Assembly: GCF_000245735.1 (NCBI RefSeq)
Contig: NZ_AHTH01000049.1
Span: forward strand, 1 to 64,000
Length of the DNA stretch: 64,000 bases
Source of the DNA: Alishewanella jeotgali KCTC 22429
Lineage (GTDB): Bacteria > Pseudomonadota > Gammaproteobacteria > Enterobacterales > Alteromonadaceae
Direction of reading: 5' to 3'
Every line of letters starts with the position of its first letter. Positions within the stretch are counted from its first letter, which is position 1. Both the position numbers and the translations under genes were made by a program. Below, in pieces: positions 43,248-52,923 of this stretch. The notes below the pieces were generated by a model. That model was not told the DNA's origin. It searched no databases and saw only the letters and a list, made by a program, of their open reading frames with translations.

Positions 43248-44171
43248 TCAGCCCGATGCCTGCTGTTGTAAATAAGCAATAAATCCCCGCGCCGTCGCGC
43301 TTTGCGGGGTATCCCGGCGCCAGACTAGGTACCATTGTCGGACTATTGGAAAGTCGGCGACATCCAGTATCCTTAGTCCATTTGTGGTGCTTGACCAGGC
43401 CGGTTGATTGACCGCCAAATCGGACAGCACCGCAATACCAAGCCCGGCCGCTACCGCATGTTTAATCGCCTCGTTACTGCCCAGGCTCATCATAATATTT
43501 GGCTGAAATTGTTGCTTGGCAAAAAATTGCTCCGTAACTTTACGGGTACCGCTACCGGCTTCCCGCATTAACCAGCGTTCGCCGCTAAGTTCGTTTAGGC
43601 GCAACTTTTTATTGCTTAGCGGATGGTTCGCCGGGGCTATGACAATCAAGTTGTTGGTTTGAAAGGCCTGGCTGTCCAAATCCAGCTCGGCTGGCGGTAG
43701 CATCATTACCGTCAGATCGTCCAGCCCCTGGCTTAGTCGCTGCACAATACGATCGCGGTTTTCGACACTGAGCTCAATTTCAATACCTGGATAGGCACGC
43801 GCGAAAGGGCCCAGCAGATCCGGGACAAAGTATTCGGCGGTGGTAACCGCGGCAATTTTTAGCTTGCCGCGCACCAAACCATGAATTGCCGCCAGCTCGG
43901 ATTCCAGCCGCTGCCAGCAGCTAGCAAGCTCGCGTACCGTTTGATACAGTAGTTCGCCGGCCTGCGTTAAACGAATTTGGCGGCCACTTTGCTCAAATAA
44001 GGACTCGCCCAAGGTTTCTGCCAGCTCTTTCAGTTGTACCGACACCGTAGGCTGACTGACAAAGAGCTCACGCGCAGCCTGGGTTACCGATAACAAGCGG
44101 GCACTGGCTTCAAAGGCGCGCAGTTGTTGCGGGGTAATACGTTGAAAACGGGCGAGGGTACTGGCTGGCAT
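43248..44171 (-). CDS. LysR family regulator (CbbR/CysB-like)
   Basis: 307 residues from ATG 44171; the longer frame from 44279 adds non-family residues. Winged helix (ITPQQLRAFEASARLLSVTQ, then AARELFVSQPTVSVQLKELA) and an effector domain with KLKIAAVTTAEYFVPDLLGP, LMREAGSGTRKVTEQFF and GLGIAVLSDLAV, features of the CbbR branch that respond to central metabolites. It is divergent from icd with 128 bases between, so it probably regulates isocitrate dehydrogenase. CbbR itself controls the Calvin cycle, but no cbb genes are here. Confidence 0.9.
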   Translation of the reverse strand: MPASTLARFQRITPQQLRAFEASARLLSVTQAARELFVSQPTVSVQLKELAETLGESLFEQSGRQIRLTQAGELLYQTVRELASCWQRLESELAAIHGLVRGKLKIAAVTTAEYFVPDLLGPFARAYPGIEIELSVENRDRIVQRLSQGLDDLTVMMLPPAELDLDSQAFQTNNLIVIAPANHPLSNKKLRLNELSGERWLMREAGSGTRKVTEQFFAKQQFQPNIMMSLGSNEAIKHAVAAGLGIAVLSDLAVNQPAWSSTTNGLRILDVADFPIVRQWYLVWRRDTPQSATARGFIAYLQQQASG

Positions 44172-44299
44172 CGCTAAGTTGGCTCTGGTTGGCTGATATA
44201 TAGATTTTAAGCTATGGATAAGATTAAAACTAAATATTTTTCTTAATGATTTAACTGCTCTACAGTGCCGGCATAGCAACCACAGTCGGAGTAGTTCAG

Positions 44300-45808
44300 A
44301 TGCAAGCTAAGCAACACCTAAACTCAGAGGCAACAGAGCAGTGCGAAAAGGTAGCGGTAACCGTCGCACTGGGCGATGGGATAGGGCCAGAAATCACCCG
44401 GGCCACGCTGGATATTCTGGCCGCTGCCGGCGCCAGAATTGCCCCTGAATATATTGATATTGGTGAGAAGCTTTATCTATCTGGTCACAGTTCAGGAATC
44501 GCGCCAGATGCCTGGGAATCGTTGCGCCGCAACAAAGTCTTTCTAAAAGGGCCTGTGACAACGCCAGCCGGCGATGGCTACAAAAGCCTGAATGTGACCA
44601 TCCGTAAAACCCTGGGTTTGTACGCGAATGTAAGGCCCTGTGTCAGTTATGCCCCCTTTGTCGCAACCCTGCATCCTAAATTAGATATCGTCATAGTGCG
44701 GGAGAATGAAGAAGATCTGTACGCGGGTATCGAACATCGTCAATCTGATGAGGTTTTTCAGTGCCTGAAGCTGATTAGCCGCCCGGGCTGTGAAAAGATT
44801 GTACGCTATGCCTTTGACTATGCCCGCAGCCATGGCCGGAAAAAAGTCACCTGCATGGTCAAAGATAATATTATGAAGATGACAGATGGCCTGTTTTATA
44901 AGGTGTTTCAGGAGATAGCCGTAGAGTATCCTGATATTGCGACCGAACGCTATATTATTGATATCGGCGCAGCCCGGTTGGCGACCCAGCCGCAACGTTT
45001 TGATGTGATCGTGACGCCCAATTTATATGGCGATATTTTAAGTGATATCGCAGCCGAGATGACCGGCAGTGTCGGCCTGGCCCCCAGCGCCAATATTGGT
45101 GAACAAATTGCCATGTTTGAAGCTATTCATGGCAGTGCGCCGGATATCGCCGGGCAGGGCGTGGCAAACCCCAGTGGCTTATTACTGGCAGCGGTAATGA
45201 TGCTGGTGCATATTGGTCAGGCCGAGGTGGCAGCGCGCGTGCATAATGCCTGGCTGGCAACCCTTGAGGAAGGGATCCATACCGCCGATCTGCAGGGTGA
45301 GCAAAGCCAGCAAGTTGTTAGCACAGCAGGCTTTGCAGAGGCCGTCATTGCCCGGCTGGGGCGCTTGCCGCAGCGCTTTACGCCGGTGCAGTATCAGAGT
45401 CAACCGCGTCAGCCGGCAGTAAAGAACCTGTATAAGCGGGCGACACCAGCGCATAAGGTACTATTGGGTGTCGACATCTTTTTGCATGAACGTAACTTTA
45501 CACCGGAGCAGCTGGCCAGTCGTTTACTGGCACTGACTAAAGGTATCTTGCATCTACAGATGATCACTAATCGTGGTGTTAAGGTGTGGCCGGAAGGCTT
45601 TCCGGAAACCTTCTGTACCGACCACTGGCGCTGCCGTTTTATGCCGGCCCAATCGACACAATTCACGCAACTGCCACAGGAGGTTAAACAGCAGGATATT
45701 GTGCAACTGCTGCAAACATTAACCCAGGCCGGGCTGGATGTGATGAAAACCGAGAACCTGTATAGTTTTAATGGTGAGCGCGGTTTCGCACTGGGACAGG
45801 GGCAGTAG
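44300..45808 (+). CDS. icd: Isocitrate dehydrogenase, long C-extended type
   Basis: 502 residues. The dehydrogenase core (about 15-350) has VALGDGIGPEITRATLDIL, KGPVTTPAGDGYKSLNVTIR (substrate Ser/Arg), VRENEEDLYAGIEH, TPNLYGDILSD (metal Asp) and FEAIHGSAPDIAGQGVANPS (cofactor loop). A further about 130 residues (VKNLYKRATPAHKVLLGVDI onward) form the C-terminal domain known from Thermus thermophilus and Rickettsia/Chlamydia isocitrate dehydrogenases and absent in the 416-residue E. coli enzyme. It oxidises isocitrate to 2-oxoglutarate in the TCA cycle; NADP is likely but not provable by eye. A second Icd may exist elsewhere. Confidence 0.92.
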   Translation: MQAKQHLNSEATEQCEKVAVTVALGDGIGPEITRATLDILAAAGARIAPEYIDIGEKLYLSGHSSGIAPDAWESLRRNKVFLKGPVTTPAGDGYKSLNVTIRKTLGLYANVRPCVSYAPFVATLHPKLDIVIVRENEEDLYAGIEHRQSDEVFQCLKLISRPGCEKIVRYAFDYARSHGRKKVTCMVKDNIMKMTDGLFYKVFQEIAVEYPDIATERYIIDIGAARLATQPQRFDVIVTPNLYGDILSDIAAEMTGSVGLAPSANIGEQIAMFEAIHGSAPDIAGQGVANPSGLLLAAVMMLVHIGQAEVAARVHNAWLATLEEGIHTADLQGEQSQQVVSTAGFAEAVIARLGRLPQRFTPVQYQSQPRQPAVKNLYKRATPAHKVLLGVDIFLHERNFTPEQLASRLLALTKGILHLQMITNRGVKVWPEGFPETFCTDHWRCRFMPAQSTQFTQLPQEVKQQDIVQLLQTLTQAGLDVMKTENLYSFNGERGFALGQGQ

Positions 45809-45840
45809 CCACGGTAAGATGGTTAATCCGGGGCAAGATG

Positions 45841-45868
45841 TTAAAGCCTGCGTTGCCGCAGGCTTTAA
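45841..45868. terminator. Bidirectional terminator between icd and chemoreceptor gene
   Basis: TTAAAGCCTGC (45841-45851) and GCAGGCTTTAA (45858-45868) form a perfect 11-bp stem with a six-base loop, between two converging genes. Confidence 0.75.
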
Positions 45869-45893
45869 TCAGTAATGCTTTGCCACACCCTCA

Positions 45894-47855
45894 CTAGACT
45901 CTGAATTGTCCGGCCGACTGCCCCAAACTCTGTGCCATACCAAGTAACTGGCGGGTACTACTGGCGACCTGGGAAATGGCGGTACTGTTTTCCTCGGCGG
46001 CGGCGCTAAGTCTGGAGATGCTATTTGCCAGAGTAGCGGATACCGTAGTTTGTTCTTCCGCCGCTGTTGCGGTTTGGGTCATTAAATCTTTTAGCACGGC
46101 CAGACGCTGATAAATGTCATTTACGGCCTTTGCCATCGCCTGAGATTGTTGTAGTGTTTGTTGAGCGGCTTCGCTGCAAAAGCCACTATGTGTCGCCAGA
46201 GACGCCGCTTTACCAGTTATGCCGTTGAGTACTGAAGATATCTCTTTAATCGCTTCCTGCACCCGAAAGGCCAGCTGCCTGACTTCATCAGCCACGACGG
46301 CAAAACCTCGACCATGTTCGCCGGCACGCGCCGCTTCAATAGCCGCATTTAATGCCAGCAAATTGGTTTGTTCGGCGATGCTGTTGATGACGCTAAACAC
46401 CTGACCAATTTTGCGACTATCCTGGTCCAGCTCACCGACTTCGTGATGAATGTGGGCAAAGCGGGCTAAGGTTTGTTGTAAACTTTCACTGGTAGCGTTG
46501 AGGGCGGCGGTAAGCTGTAGGCTGGAATTGTTGCAGCCTTTTACTTCATCGGCGGCATAGGCCGTATTTTTACCGATTTCGGCGGCGGCATAGCTCATTT
46601 CTTCAACTGCTGTGGCCAGCATATCAGTCTCGCGGGCCTGCAGTTGGATACTGCCATCCGCCTGGGTAATGGCTGCTGAATTTTGGGTCGCAGTATTTTC
46701 CAGCTCCCGGCTGATACCTAGCAGCTGCGAAATCAAACCTTTAAGCGTATGTTGCATTTTTGCCAGCCAACCCATCACATGGCCGGGTTGTTCGGGTACC
46801 ATTAACTCAGTGGTAAAGTCACCGGACGCGATGACACTGGTAAGCTGGCACATTTGCTCCGGCTCACCGCCAAGCGGCCTGATCACTAAACGACACACCA
46901 GCTCGGCGGCCAGAATCTCCAGCAGTAAAGCGGCCAGGCTAATACCAATGCCGGTAAATAGCATGCGGCGGGCTGGTGCTGCGATTTCGGCCACGTCAAT
47001 TTCCGCCAGCAGCGCCCAGCGTACACCGAACACATTCAGCGGGGCAAAGGCCGATAACACGGCATTGTTGTTGTAATCGATAACTTGCATAACGCCATTC
47101 TGCCCGGCTAGCGCCTCTCGTACCGCCTTGGTATCCACGCCGTTTGCGGCGACGGTACCACGAAATGAGGCCTGAATATTGCGTTGTTGCGGATCGAGAT
47201 AGGAATCTGAGCGCATTCTGAAATCGCTGCCAACCAGATAGGTTTCGCCACTATCACCCATACCGGCGCGGATTTGCATCACGCTATTAATCTTATCGAT
47301 CGACAGCTGAGCGGCAACATAAACCCGCTCCTGATTAAGCGTAATGGCTTTGCCGAGAAAGGCAGCGGCTTCATTATTCGAGGGGGCATAGGGCGAGAAA
47401 TCTTCCATCAGCACCTGATTATCCCGAGCCCGCAGTTGCTGAAACAACCGGCCAAGACCAGAGTCGCGGTAGGGCCCATGTTGCAGATTGGTGTGCAGAT
47501 CGGACTCTCGCGCCACAGTGTAAATAATGTCACCAGCATTGTTTATGACAAACAGATCATAAAATCCAAGCTGCTGATTAATAGCGCTAAAAAATGGCGT
47601 TAGACTCTCAGTTTGCTCCAACTGCGGTAACTCGGCCACTGCACTGGCCGCAACTTCTAATCCGGCACGAAAATCATGCAGCATGGCAGCGATATTTTGC
47701 TCTTTAATTTCCCGCACTGCGACTAAACGCGATTCCGCTTCGCGAAACAGTTCAGTGCGACCCAGCAGGGTAATCACGGTAGTGGCAACGAGTAGGGGTA
47801 ACAGGACGATACTTAGACTGATGATCTTTATCTTCTGACTAAAACCCATTTTCAA
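45894..47855 (-). CDS. Methyl-accepting chemotaxis protein (Cache-type sensor)
   Basis: 653 residues. Membrane helix about 10-30, a periplasmic dCache-like sensor (about 35-285; [38 protein letters not shown]), a second helix near 300, a HAMP-like linker and the cytoplasmic signalling domain with the hairpin tip [20 protein letters not shown] then [20 protein letters not shown]. It transmits ligand binding to CheA/CheW. The ligand is unknown. The C-terminus lacks a CheR-binding NWxxF pentapeptide. Transcribed alone, 139 bases downstream of the kinase gene. Confidence 0.95.
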   Translation of the reverse strand: MKMGFSQKIKIISLSIVLLPLLVATTVITLLGRTELFREAESRLVAVREIKEQNIAAMLHDFRAGLEVAASAVAELPQLEQTESLTPFFSAINQQLGFYDLFVINNAGDIIYTVARESDLHTNLQHGPYRDSGLGRLFQQLRARDNQVLMEDFSPYAPSNNEAAAFLGKAITLNQERVYVAAQLSIDKINSVMQIRAGMGDSGETYLVGSDFRMRSDSYLDPQQRNIQASFRGTVAANGVDTKAVREALAGQNGVMQVIDYNNNAVLSAFAPLNVFGVRWALLAEIDVAEIAAPARRMLFTGIGISLAALLLEILAAELVCRLVIRPLGGEPEQMCQLTSVIASGDFTTELMVPEQPGHVMGWLAKMQHTLKGLISQLLGISRELENTATQNSAAITQADGSIQLQARETDMLATAVEEMSYAAAEIGKNTAYAADEVKGCNNSSLQLTAALNATSESLQQTLARFAHIHHEVGELDQDSRKIGQVFSVINSIAEQTNLLALNAAIEAARAGEHGRGFAVVADEVRQLAFRVQEAIKEISSVLNGITGKAASLATHSGFCSEAAQQTLQQSQAMAKAVNDIYQRLAVLKDLMTQTATAAEEQTTVSATLANSISRLSAAAEENSTAISQVASSTRQLLGMAQSLGQSAGQFRV

Positions 47856-47994
47856 CTCCCTGATGATACGTTTTAGATACCAGAAGAATAAAGCATTGTT
47901 TCTTTAAAATAACAATGATGCATAAAAATTTAATTTTTAAAGCAGGAAGGTGCGCAGCCAGATGTCGCGGGAAAACGATATCGCTAAATGATAT

Positions 47995-49407
47995 TTAACT
48001 CTGGTTGTTGGCAAGCGTGATAATGATCTGTGCCCTAAACGTATGCCCTGAAAAGGCGCAGTTAAACCCCAGATGATGTAGCTCCGTAATGCGTTTTACG
48101 ATTGACAGACCCAAACCTGAGCCTGTCAGATCCTGATGCACGGGAGCGCGGTAAAAGCGTTGTCCCAGGACATCATTATCCACTGCGACTAAGCATTGAT
48201 TCTGTATTGTCAGTACAATCTTATTATTTAAACCCGGCTCAAGGCGCAGGACTACCTCTGTATCTGCTGGCGCATACTTGGCCGCATTTTCAAACAGGTT
48301 ACGCAGCGCTACCTGTAACAGTGTCGTGTCAGCCTGCACCTGATAACCCGCAGCCCGGCAAGCATCAAGGTCGGCTAATTGCCAGATCACTTTTTGCAGC
48401 AGGGCAGGTGCAACCTGGTGCAGGCTGGCTTCCAGTAAATCCGCCAGCGGTTGTGAACGTAACGCCAGTTTCGGGTGTTCTAATCGCGCCAGCGCCAGCA
48501 GTTGATTGGTCAGATGGCTCATCCGTTCACTGCCTTGTTTAATGGCGGTCACCGCCGCATCCTGTTCCGCATTAAGTGCTGTTTGTGCCAGATTTTGGGC
48601 ATGCAAACTGATAATACTCAGGGGCGTGCGCAGTTCATGCGAGGCATCAGCAATAAAACGTTTCTCGCGCTGCATGTGTTGCTCAATCGCCTCTAACAAC
48701 TGATTAATAGCAGTGACAACCTGAGTCAGTTCAGCCGGCATTGGACTGACGATAGGTTTTAGTTGCTCAGGTTTGGTATGAGTGAGTTGCTGTTGCAGTT
48801 GTTTTAGCGGCTTTAAACCGCGCCGGACCAGGTAAAGGGTTAGCAGACTCAGTGGTAAGATTAAAAACAGAACCGGCCGGATCTGGGTTAGGGCGATGCT
48901 ATAGCTCAGCTCCTCGCGCACCGCTTCGCGCTGACTGCTAACGATTTGTACCCCCAGCTCATCCAGACGCAGGGTAAAGTTGATCCATAGATCACCGTTC
49001 TCAGTGTGATATTCGCTAAAACCGGTTTTACGAACCGGCCGCATTGGCTGTTGCAGATTAGCGGTATGCAGAATCAACTGCTGCTCGTCACGCCAGATCT
49101 GGATCGCGATATTGCTCTCATATTTGTAGCCGGTAAGAAAACGCTCACTTAGTTCAGCCTGGCCTTTAACCAGCTCGTCCAGATGCGCCACTGGTATCAG
49201 CACTGGTGTTTCCTGCTGTAATAATGTCGGATTAGCCTTTAGTACTCCTGCGGTTAAGCGGGCGCTTTGCGCCAACTGCGCATCAAATACTTCGTCTATT
49301 TCATGCAGGCTTTGCTGATAGCTGATATAACCGGTCAAACTCAGGACGGCTATCACCAGTAAATTCAGTAATAGTACTAAGCGGCTTTGAATACTGAGTG
49401 GCTTCAT
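47995..49407 (-). CDS. Sensor histidine kinase (QseC/PmrB-like)
   Basis: 470 residues. Helix 1 about 10-28, a periplasmic domain of about 140 residues (2CSK_N type, as in QseC), helix 2 about 175-195, HAMP, then DHp with the phosphorylated H257 in IADASHELRTPLSIISLHA, and the ATP-binding domain with LFENAAKYAP (N box) and GSGLGLSIVKRI (G2 box). It should phosphorylate the response regulator whose gene overlaps it by four bases. QseC senses adrenergic or oxidative cues and PmrB senses iron and cationic peptides; the signal here is unknown. Confidence 0.93.
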   Translation of the reverse strand: MKPLSIQSRLVLLLNLLVIAVLSLTGYISYQQSLHEIDEVFDAQLAQSARLTAGVLKANPTLLQQETPVLIPVAHLDELVKGQAELSERFLTGYKYESNIAIQIWRDEQQLILHTANLQQPMRPVRKTGFSEYHTENGDLWINFTLRLDELGVQIVSSQREAVREELSYSIALTQIRPVLFLILPLSLLTLYLVRRGLKPLKQLQQQLTHTKPEQLKPIVSPMPAELTQVVTAINQLLEAIEQHMQREKRFIADASHELRTPLSIISLHAQNLAQTALNAEQDAAVTAIKQGSERMSHLTNQLLALARLEHPKLALRSQPLADLLEASLHQVAPALLQKVIWQLADLDACRAAGYQVQADTTLLQVALRNLFENAAKYAPADTEVVLRLEPGLNNKIVLTIQNQCLVAVDNDVLGQRFYRAPVHQDLTGSGLGLSIVKRITELHHLGFNCAFSGHTFRAQIIITLANNQS

Positions 49408-50066
49408 ACTTGCCCCGGTAACAGGTAGCCGATACCGCGCACGGTTTTAATCAGATCCGGGTGTAGTTTTCTGCGCAGGTTATGAATATGCACTTCAATA
49501 GCATTACTTTCGGTATCGCCATCCCAGCCAACACTTAGCTCTTCCAGATGCTGGCGGCTTAAAATCTTATCTTTATGCTGCAGAAAGTCTTTTAACAGTA
49601 AAAATTCGCGCCGGGTTAAATTCACCGTTTTCCCGGCATATTCGCAGCTATGTTTCACTAAATCGAGCAGCAGTTCACCATGCTGTAGCACATCATGCCG
49701 CCGCTCGGCTTTACGGCGTAGCAGTACCCGAATGCGCGCTTCCAGCTCGCGCACATCAAAGGGCTTTACCATATAGTCATCAGCACCATCGTTTAACAGT
49801 TGGAGCTTGGTTTCAATTTGATCCAGCGCCGTCAGTACCAGTACCGGCAGTTGATGTTGCTGCGCGCGCAGCTGTTGTAAGATTTTACCGGCAAAGCCAT
49901 CGGGTAGGCCTAAATCCAGGATCATTAAATCAAACTCCGCATTATCCAGCGCCTGCAGTGCTTGCTTACCAGTGCGGCAATGTTCGGTTTGATAACTGGC
50001 CCGCGCCAAGGCTGTAACTATGCCCTGTGCCAGTAAGTTATCGTCTTCTACCAGTAAGATCCGCAT
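49404..50066 (-). CDS. OmpR-family response regulator (QseB/PmrA-like)
   Basis: 220 residues. Receiver domain with acidic cluster (EDD, 7-9), phospho-acceptor D51 (LDLGLPDG), T79 and K101 (DYMVKPFD), and a winged-helix DNA-binding domain (about 130-218; VNLTRREFLLLKDFLQHKDK, DTESNAIEVHIHNLRRKL). The PmrA/QseB-type box at 50122-50138, plus a TAATCT -10 sequence on this strand, lies 56 bases upstream, so the operon is probably autoregulated. It is the first gene of the pair with the kinase. By position and motif it is the candidate activator of the divergent gene and of the operon starting at 56685. Confidence 0.95.
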   Translation of the reverse strand: MRILLVEDDNLLAQGIVTALARASYQTEHCRTGKQALQALDNAEFDLMILDLGLPDGFAGKILQQLRAQQHQLPVLVLTALDQIETKLQLLNDGADDYMVKPFDVRELEARIRVLLRRKAERRHDVLQHGELLLDLVKHSCEYAGKTVNLTRREFLLLKDFLQHKDKILSRQHLEELSVGWDGDTESNAIEVHIHNLRRKLHPDLIKTVRGIGYLLPGQV

Positions 50067-50105
50067 GCCATTTATCCGTTTACGGTCAGTCTGTTAACTA
50101 TAACC

Positions 50106-50154
50106 AGATTAACCTCATTTACTTAAGAAAATCTTAAGTTTTTCACCCTAAGCT
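50106..50154. promoter_or_regulatory. Shared PmrA/QseB-type box with two divergent promoters
   Basis: CTTAAG-AAAAT-CTTAAG at 50122-50138 matches YTTAAK-N5-YTTAAK and reads the same on both strands. To the right, exactly ten bases on, is TAAGCT (50149-50154) for the LTA-synthase-family gene. To the left, on the minus strand and also exactly ten bases on, is TAATCT (50111-50106) for the response-regulator operon. Confidence 0.8.
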
Positions 50155-50183
50155 AGCGCCAACTTCTTGGTGGAGCTTAGATT

Positions 50184-52160
50184 ATGACTAGCGTACTGCA
50201 GCCGATAAAACGCGCCGGCCCTTATTTGCCGTTATTGGTTTTTTGTGTGGTGACGCTACTGCTGTTAAGCGCTAGCCGGCTTGGCTTAGTACTTTGGCAA
50301 TTCGACCGGGTAACGGCTGCAGCTGATATTGGCATTCTGCTGCTACAGGGGGTAAGAGCCGATCTGATTTTTATTGGCCTGTGGCTGGCAATACCTTTAT
50401 TACTTGCCCCCTTACTGGCGCGACAGAGTAGTTTTAAGGTCTGGCTACAGCTAAATCATCTCTGGTTGTTACTGGGGCTGGCGCTGGTGATTTTACTGGA
50501 AGTCTCGACGCCGCAATTTATTTTGCAATACGATGTCAGACCGAACCGGCTCTATATCGAATATTTAAAGTATCCGAAAGAGGTGTTTGGTACCCTATGG
50601 CAAGGTTATCGCGGTATGCTGCTTGGCGGTGTGCTGGCCTCGATAGCGTTATTGTGGCTGGGCAATCTAGCGCTGCGGCAGGTACTGGCGCAAACTCGAC
50701 CTTTTGCCCGTTATCGTACTTTGCTAATTAGCTGGCCGCTTTTGGTATTGCTTGCCTTTGCAGCTATTCGCTCCACCACGGAGCACCGCCCAGCCAATCC
50801 GGCGCTGTTTGCCATTACCGGCGATGCGATGGTGAACTCGCTGATTATCAACTCGCCATACTCAGTGCTATACGCCATCTATAGCCTGAAACATGAAGCT
50901 CGCTCCAGTGAGATCTATGGCACGTTGCCGCAGCAGGACATGCTTGAGTTGGCGCTGGATTGGCCGTGGTTAAAACACCTGGAATTTGATGATCCACAAT
51001 TACCTACTCTGGCACTGCGCCAGCCGGCAAAGGAACGTGTGCAGCCGCTTAACCTGGTGATTATTCTGGAAGAAAGCCTGGGCGCAACCTTTGTGAAAAG
51101 TCTGGGTGGCTTGCCGGTAACGCCGGAGCTGGAACAGCTCAAAAACGAAGGCTGGTGGTTTGAAAATATGTATGCCACCGGCACCCGTTCGGTGCGTGGT
51201 ATTGAAGCTGTGGTGTCTGGTTTTCCGCCGACGCCGGCGCAAAGTGTGGTAAAACTCTCCGGCGCGCAGCAAGGCTTCTATACTCTGGCCAGCACCCTGC
51301 AGCAGCAAGGCTTTCATACCAGCTTTGTCTATGGTGGCGAAGCGCATTTTGACAATATGCGCGGCTTTTTTACCGGTAATGGTTTTAGCGAAGTGATCGA
51401 TTTACCGAAAATGACGAAGCCGGAGTTTGTTGGCAGCTGGGGCGCCAGTGATGAAGATTTATTTAACGCGGCGGCTAAACATTTAGCGGAAATGTCCGCT
51501 CAGCAAAAGCCATTTTTTAGTTTGATTTTTACCTCGTCCAATCACGAGCCCTTTGAGTTTCCTGACAGTAAAATCGCGCTGTACGACAGTGAAAAGGCGA
51601 CGGTAAATAATGCAGTTAAGTACGCCGATTATGCGCTGGGTAAATTTATTGCACAGGCGAAACAGCAACTGTACTGGCACAATACGCTGTTTGTTATCGT
51701 CGCCGACCACGATAACCGGGTGTATGGTAATAGTTTGGTACCGGTACATAAATTTCAGATCCCGGCGCTGATGTTAGGTGCGGATCTGAAGCCAAAAACT
51801 ATTAGCAGCCTGGCCAGCCAGATTGATTTAGCACCTACGATCTTATCTTTAATGGGCATCAGTGCACAAACGCCGCTACTGGGGCGGGATTTTAGCCGTG
51901 ATGCTGAGTCGCCGGGGCGGGCGCTGCTGCAGTTTGATCAGTACTTTGCCCTGTTAGAGCAGCAAAACACCCGCGAAGCGGCAGTGACGATATTAAAACC
52001 AGATGGTAGCAGTGTTGTCGCGCGCTATTTGCTGAATGATAAACAACTGGTGCTAACAGATGCTGCTGCCGAGCCGGCAGCACAGCGCCGGGCACTGGCG
52101 CAGGTGTTACTACCGTCCTGGTTATATCGGGAGCAGCGCTATCGCTCAGTAGCAGAGTGA
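50184..52160 (+). CDS. LTA-synthase-family membrane phosphotransferase (sulfatase fold)
   Basis: 658 residues. Five membrane helices (about 15-215) and a periplasmic sulfatase-fold domain (about 285-600). Conserved points: LNLVIILEESLGATF (metal Glu), NMYATGTRSVRGIEAVVSGF with the presumed nucleophile Thr, WGASDEDLF and the metal-binding IVADHDNRVYG. Relatives include LtaS (glycerol phosphate polymer), OpgB and the EptA phosphoethanolamine transferases; in a Gram-negative cell it probably moves a phosphoglycerol or phosphoethanolamine group onto an envelope glycan or lipid. The PmrA-type promoter upstream supports a role in surface-charge control. Confidence 0.9.
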   Translation: MTSVLQPIKRAGPYLPLLVFCVVTLLLLSASRLGLVLWQFDRVTAAADIGILLLQGVRADLIFIGLWLAIPLLLAPLLARQSSFKVWLQLNHLWLLLGLALVILLEVSTPQFILQYDVRPNRLYIEYLKYPKEVFGTLWQGYRGMLLGGVLASIALLWLGNLALRQVLAQTRPFARYRTLLISWPLLVLLAFAAIRSTTEHRPANPALFAITGDAMVNSLIINSPYSVLYAIYSLKHEARSSEIYGTLPQQDMLELALDWPWLKHLEFDDPQLPTLALRQPAKERVQPLNLVIILEESLGATFVKSLGGLPVTPELEQLKNEGWWFENMYATGTRSVRGIEAVVSGFPPTPAQSVVKLSGAQQGFYTLASTLQQQGFHTSFVYGGEAHFDNMRGFFTGNGFSEVIDLPKMTKPEFVGSWGASDEDLFNAAAKHLAEMSAQQKPFFSLIFTSSNHEPFEFPDSKIALYDSEKATVNNAVKYADYALGKFIAQAKQQLYWHNTLFVIVADHDNRVYGNSLVPVHKFQIPALMLGADLKPKTISSLASQIDLAPTILSLMGISAQTPLLGRDFSRDAESPGRALLQFDQYFALLEQQNTREAAVTILKPDGSSVVARYLLNDKQLVLTDAAAEPAAQRRALAQVLLPSWLYREQRYRSVAE

Positions 52161-52178
52161 TGGTGATGAACCCAAATA

Positions 52179-52203
52179 AAAATGCCGGCTAAACCGGCAT
52201 TTT
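52179..52203. terminator. Bidirectional terminator
   Basis: AAAATGCCGG (52179-52188), loop CTAAA, CCGGCATTTT (52194-52203): a perfect 10-bp stem with A and T flanks, between the converging LTA-synthase-family gene and the five-gene operon. Confidence 0.85.
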
Positions 52204-52254
52204 ACGTTTTATACTAAAGCTGATCTTTACTACGAAGATTGCGTCTGCATGGAG

Positions 52255-52923
52255 TTAACTTTTAATTTTGCTACGCGCTTTAGTCAGCGCTTGCTCAATC
52301 TCCTGCCGGCGTCCGGCATCGGCATCCTCACGGCCAGGGCGTGGTGGCGCCAGTAAGGCTTTTTCCAGTACCGCCACGGCGGCCTTATATTCTTTTTGTT
52401 GCAGTAAAAAATCACCGTAAAAATAGTTACTGTCGATACCGTCAGGGTTAACCTCCAGGCCTTTTAGCAAATATTCGCGGGCTTTTTTATCGCTACCAAA
52501 GCCGACAGGCCAACCTGGTACCTGATAATACAGCGAACCCAGGCTGGTATAGGCCGAGCCATCCAGCGCTTTCTCATCCTGCTTTAGCGCCTGTTCAAAC
52601 AGCTTTTTCGCGGTTTTAACTTCGCTAAGCGCATCCAAACCGCCGACACTGCCGGCATAGGTGGCGCGGATAATACCTTCCCAAATCAGGTAGCGGGCAT
52701 CCTCCGGGTGAGCTTTTACGGCAGCTTGGGCGGCGCTAACCAGTTCGGCGAAAGCCTGTTCCTGGGTTTTACCGCTTTGCTGATATTTAACGGTCGCCCA
52801 TTGTTGTTGAATCTGACTTAGTTCGCCCGGTATCGCGGAGAGCGAGCTTTCGGCCTGTACTGACCCCAGCAGTAAGCTGGCGCTGAGTAAACTTAGGGCA
52901 ATAAGTGAAGAGATTTTTTTCAT
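52255..52923 (-). CDS. Periplasmic TPR-repeat protein
   Basis: 222 residues. Signal peptide about 1-24 (MKKISSLIALSLLSASLLLG, then SVQA). TPR-like helix pairs follow: AVKAHPEDARYLIWEGIIRA, EQALKQDEKALDGSAYTSLG, GLEVNPDGIDSNYFYGDFLL and KEYKAAVAVLEKALLAPPRP. It is the last gene of the five-gene operon; ATG overlaps the SDR stop by four bases. It may act as a periplasmic scaffold for whatever the pathway makes or modifies. No enzyme motif. Confidence 0.85.
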   Translation of the reverse strand: MKKISSLIALSLLSASLLLGSVQAESSLSAIPGELSQIQQQWATVKYQQSGKTQEQAFAELVSAAQAAVKAHPEDARYLIWEGIIRATYAGSVGGLDALSEVKTAKKLFEQALKQDEKALDGSAYTSLGSLYYQVPGWPVGFGSDKKAREYLLKGLEVNPDGIDSNYFYGDFLLQQKEYKAAVAVLEKALLAPPRPGREDADAGRRQEIEQALTKARSKIKS

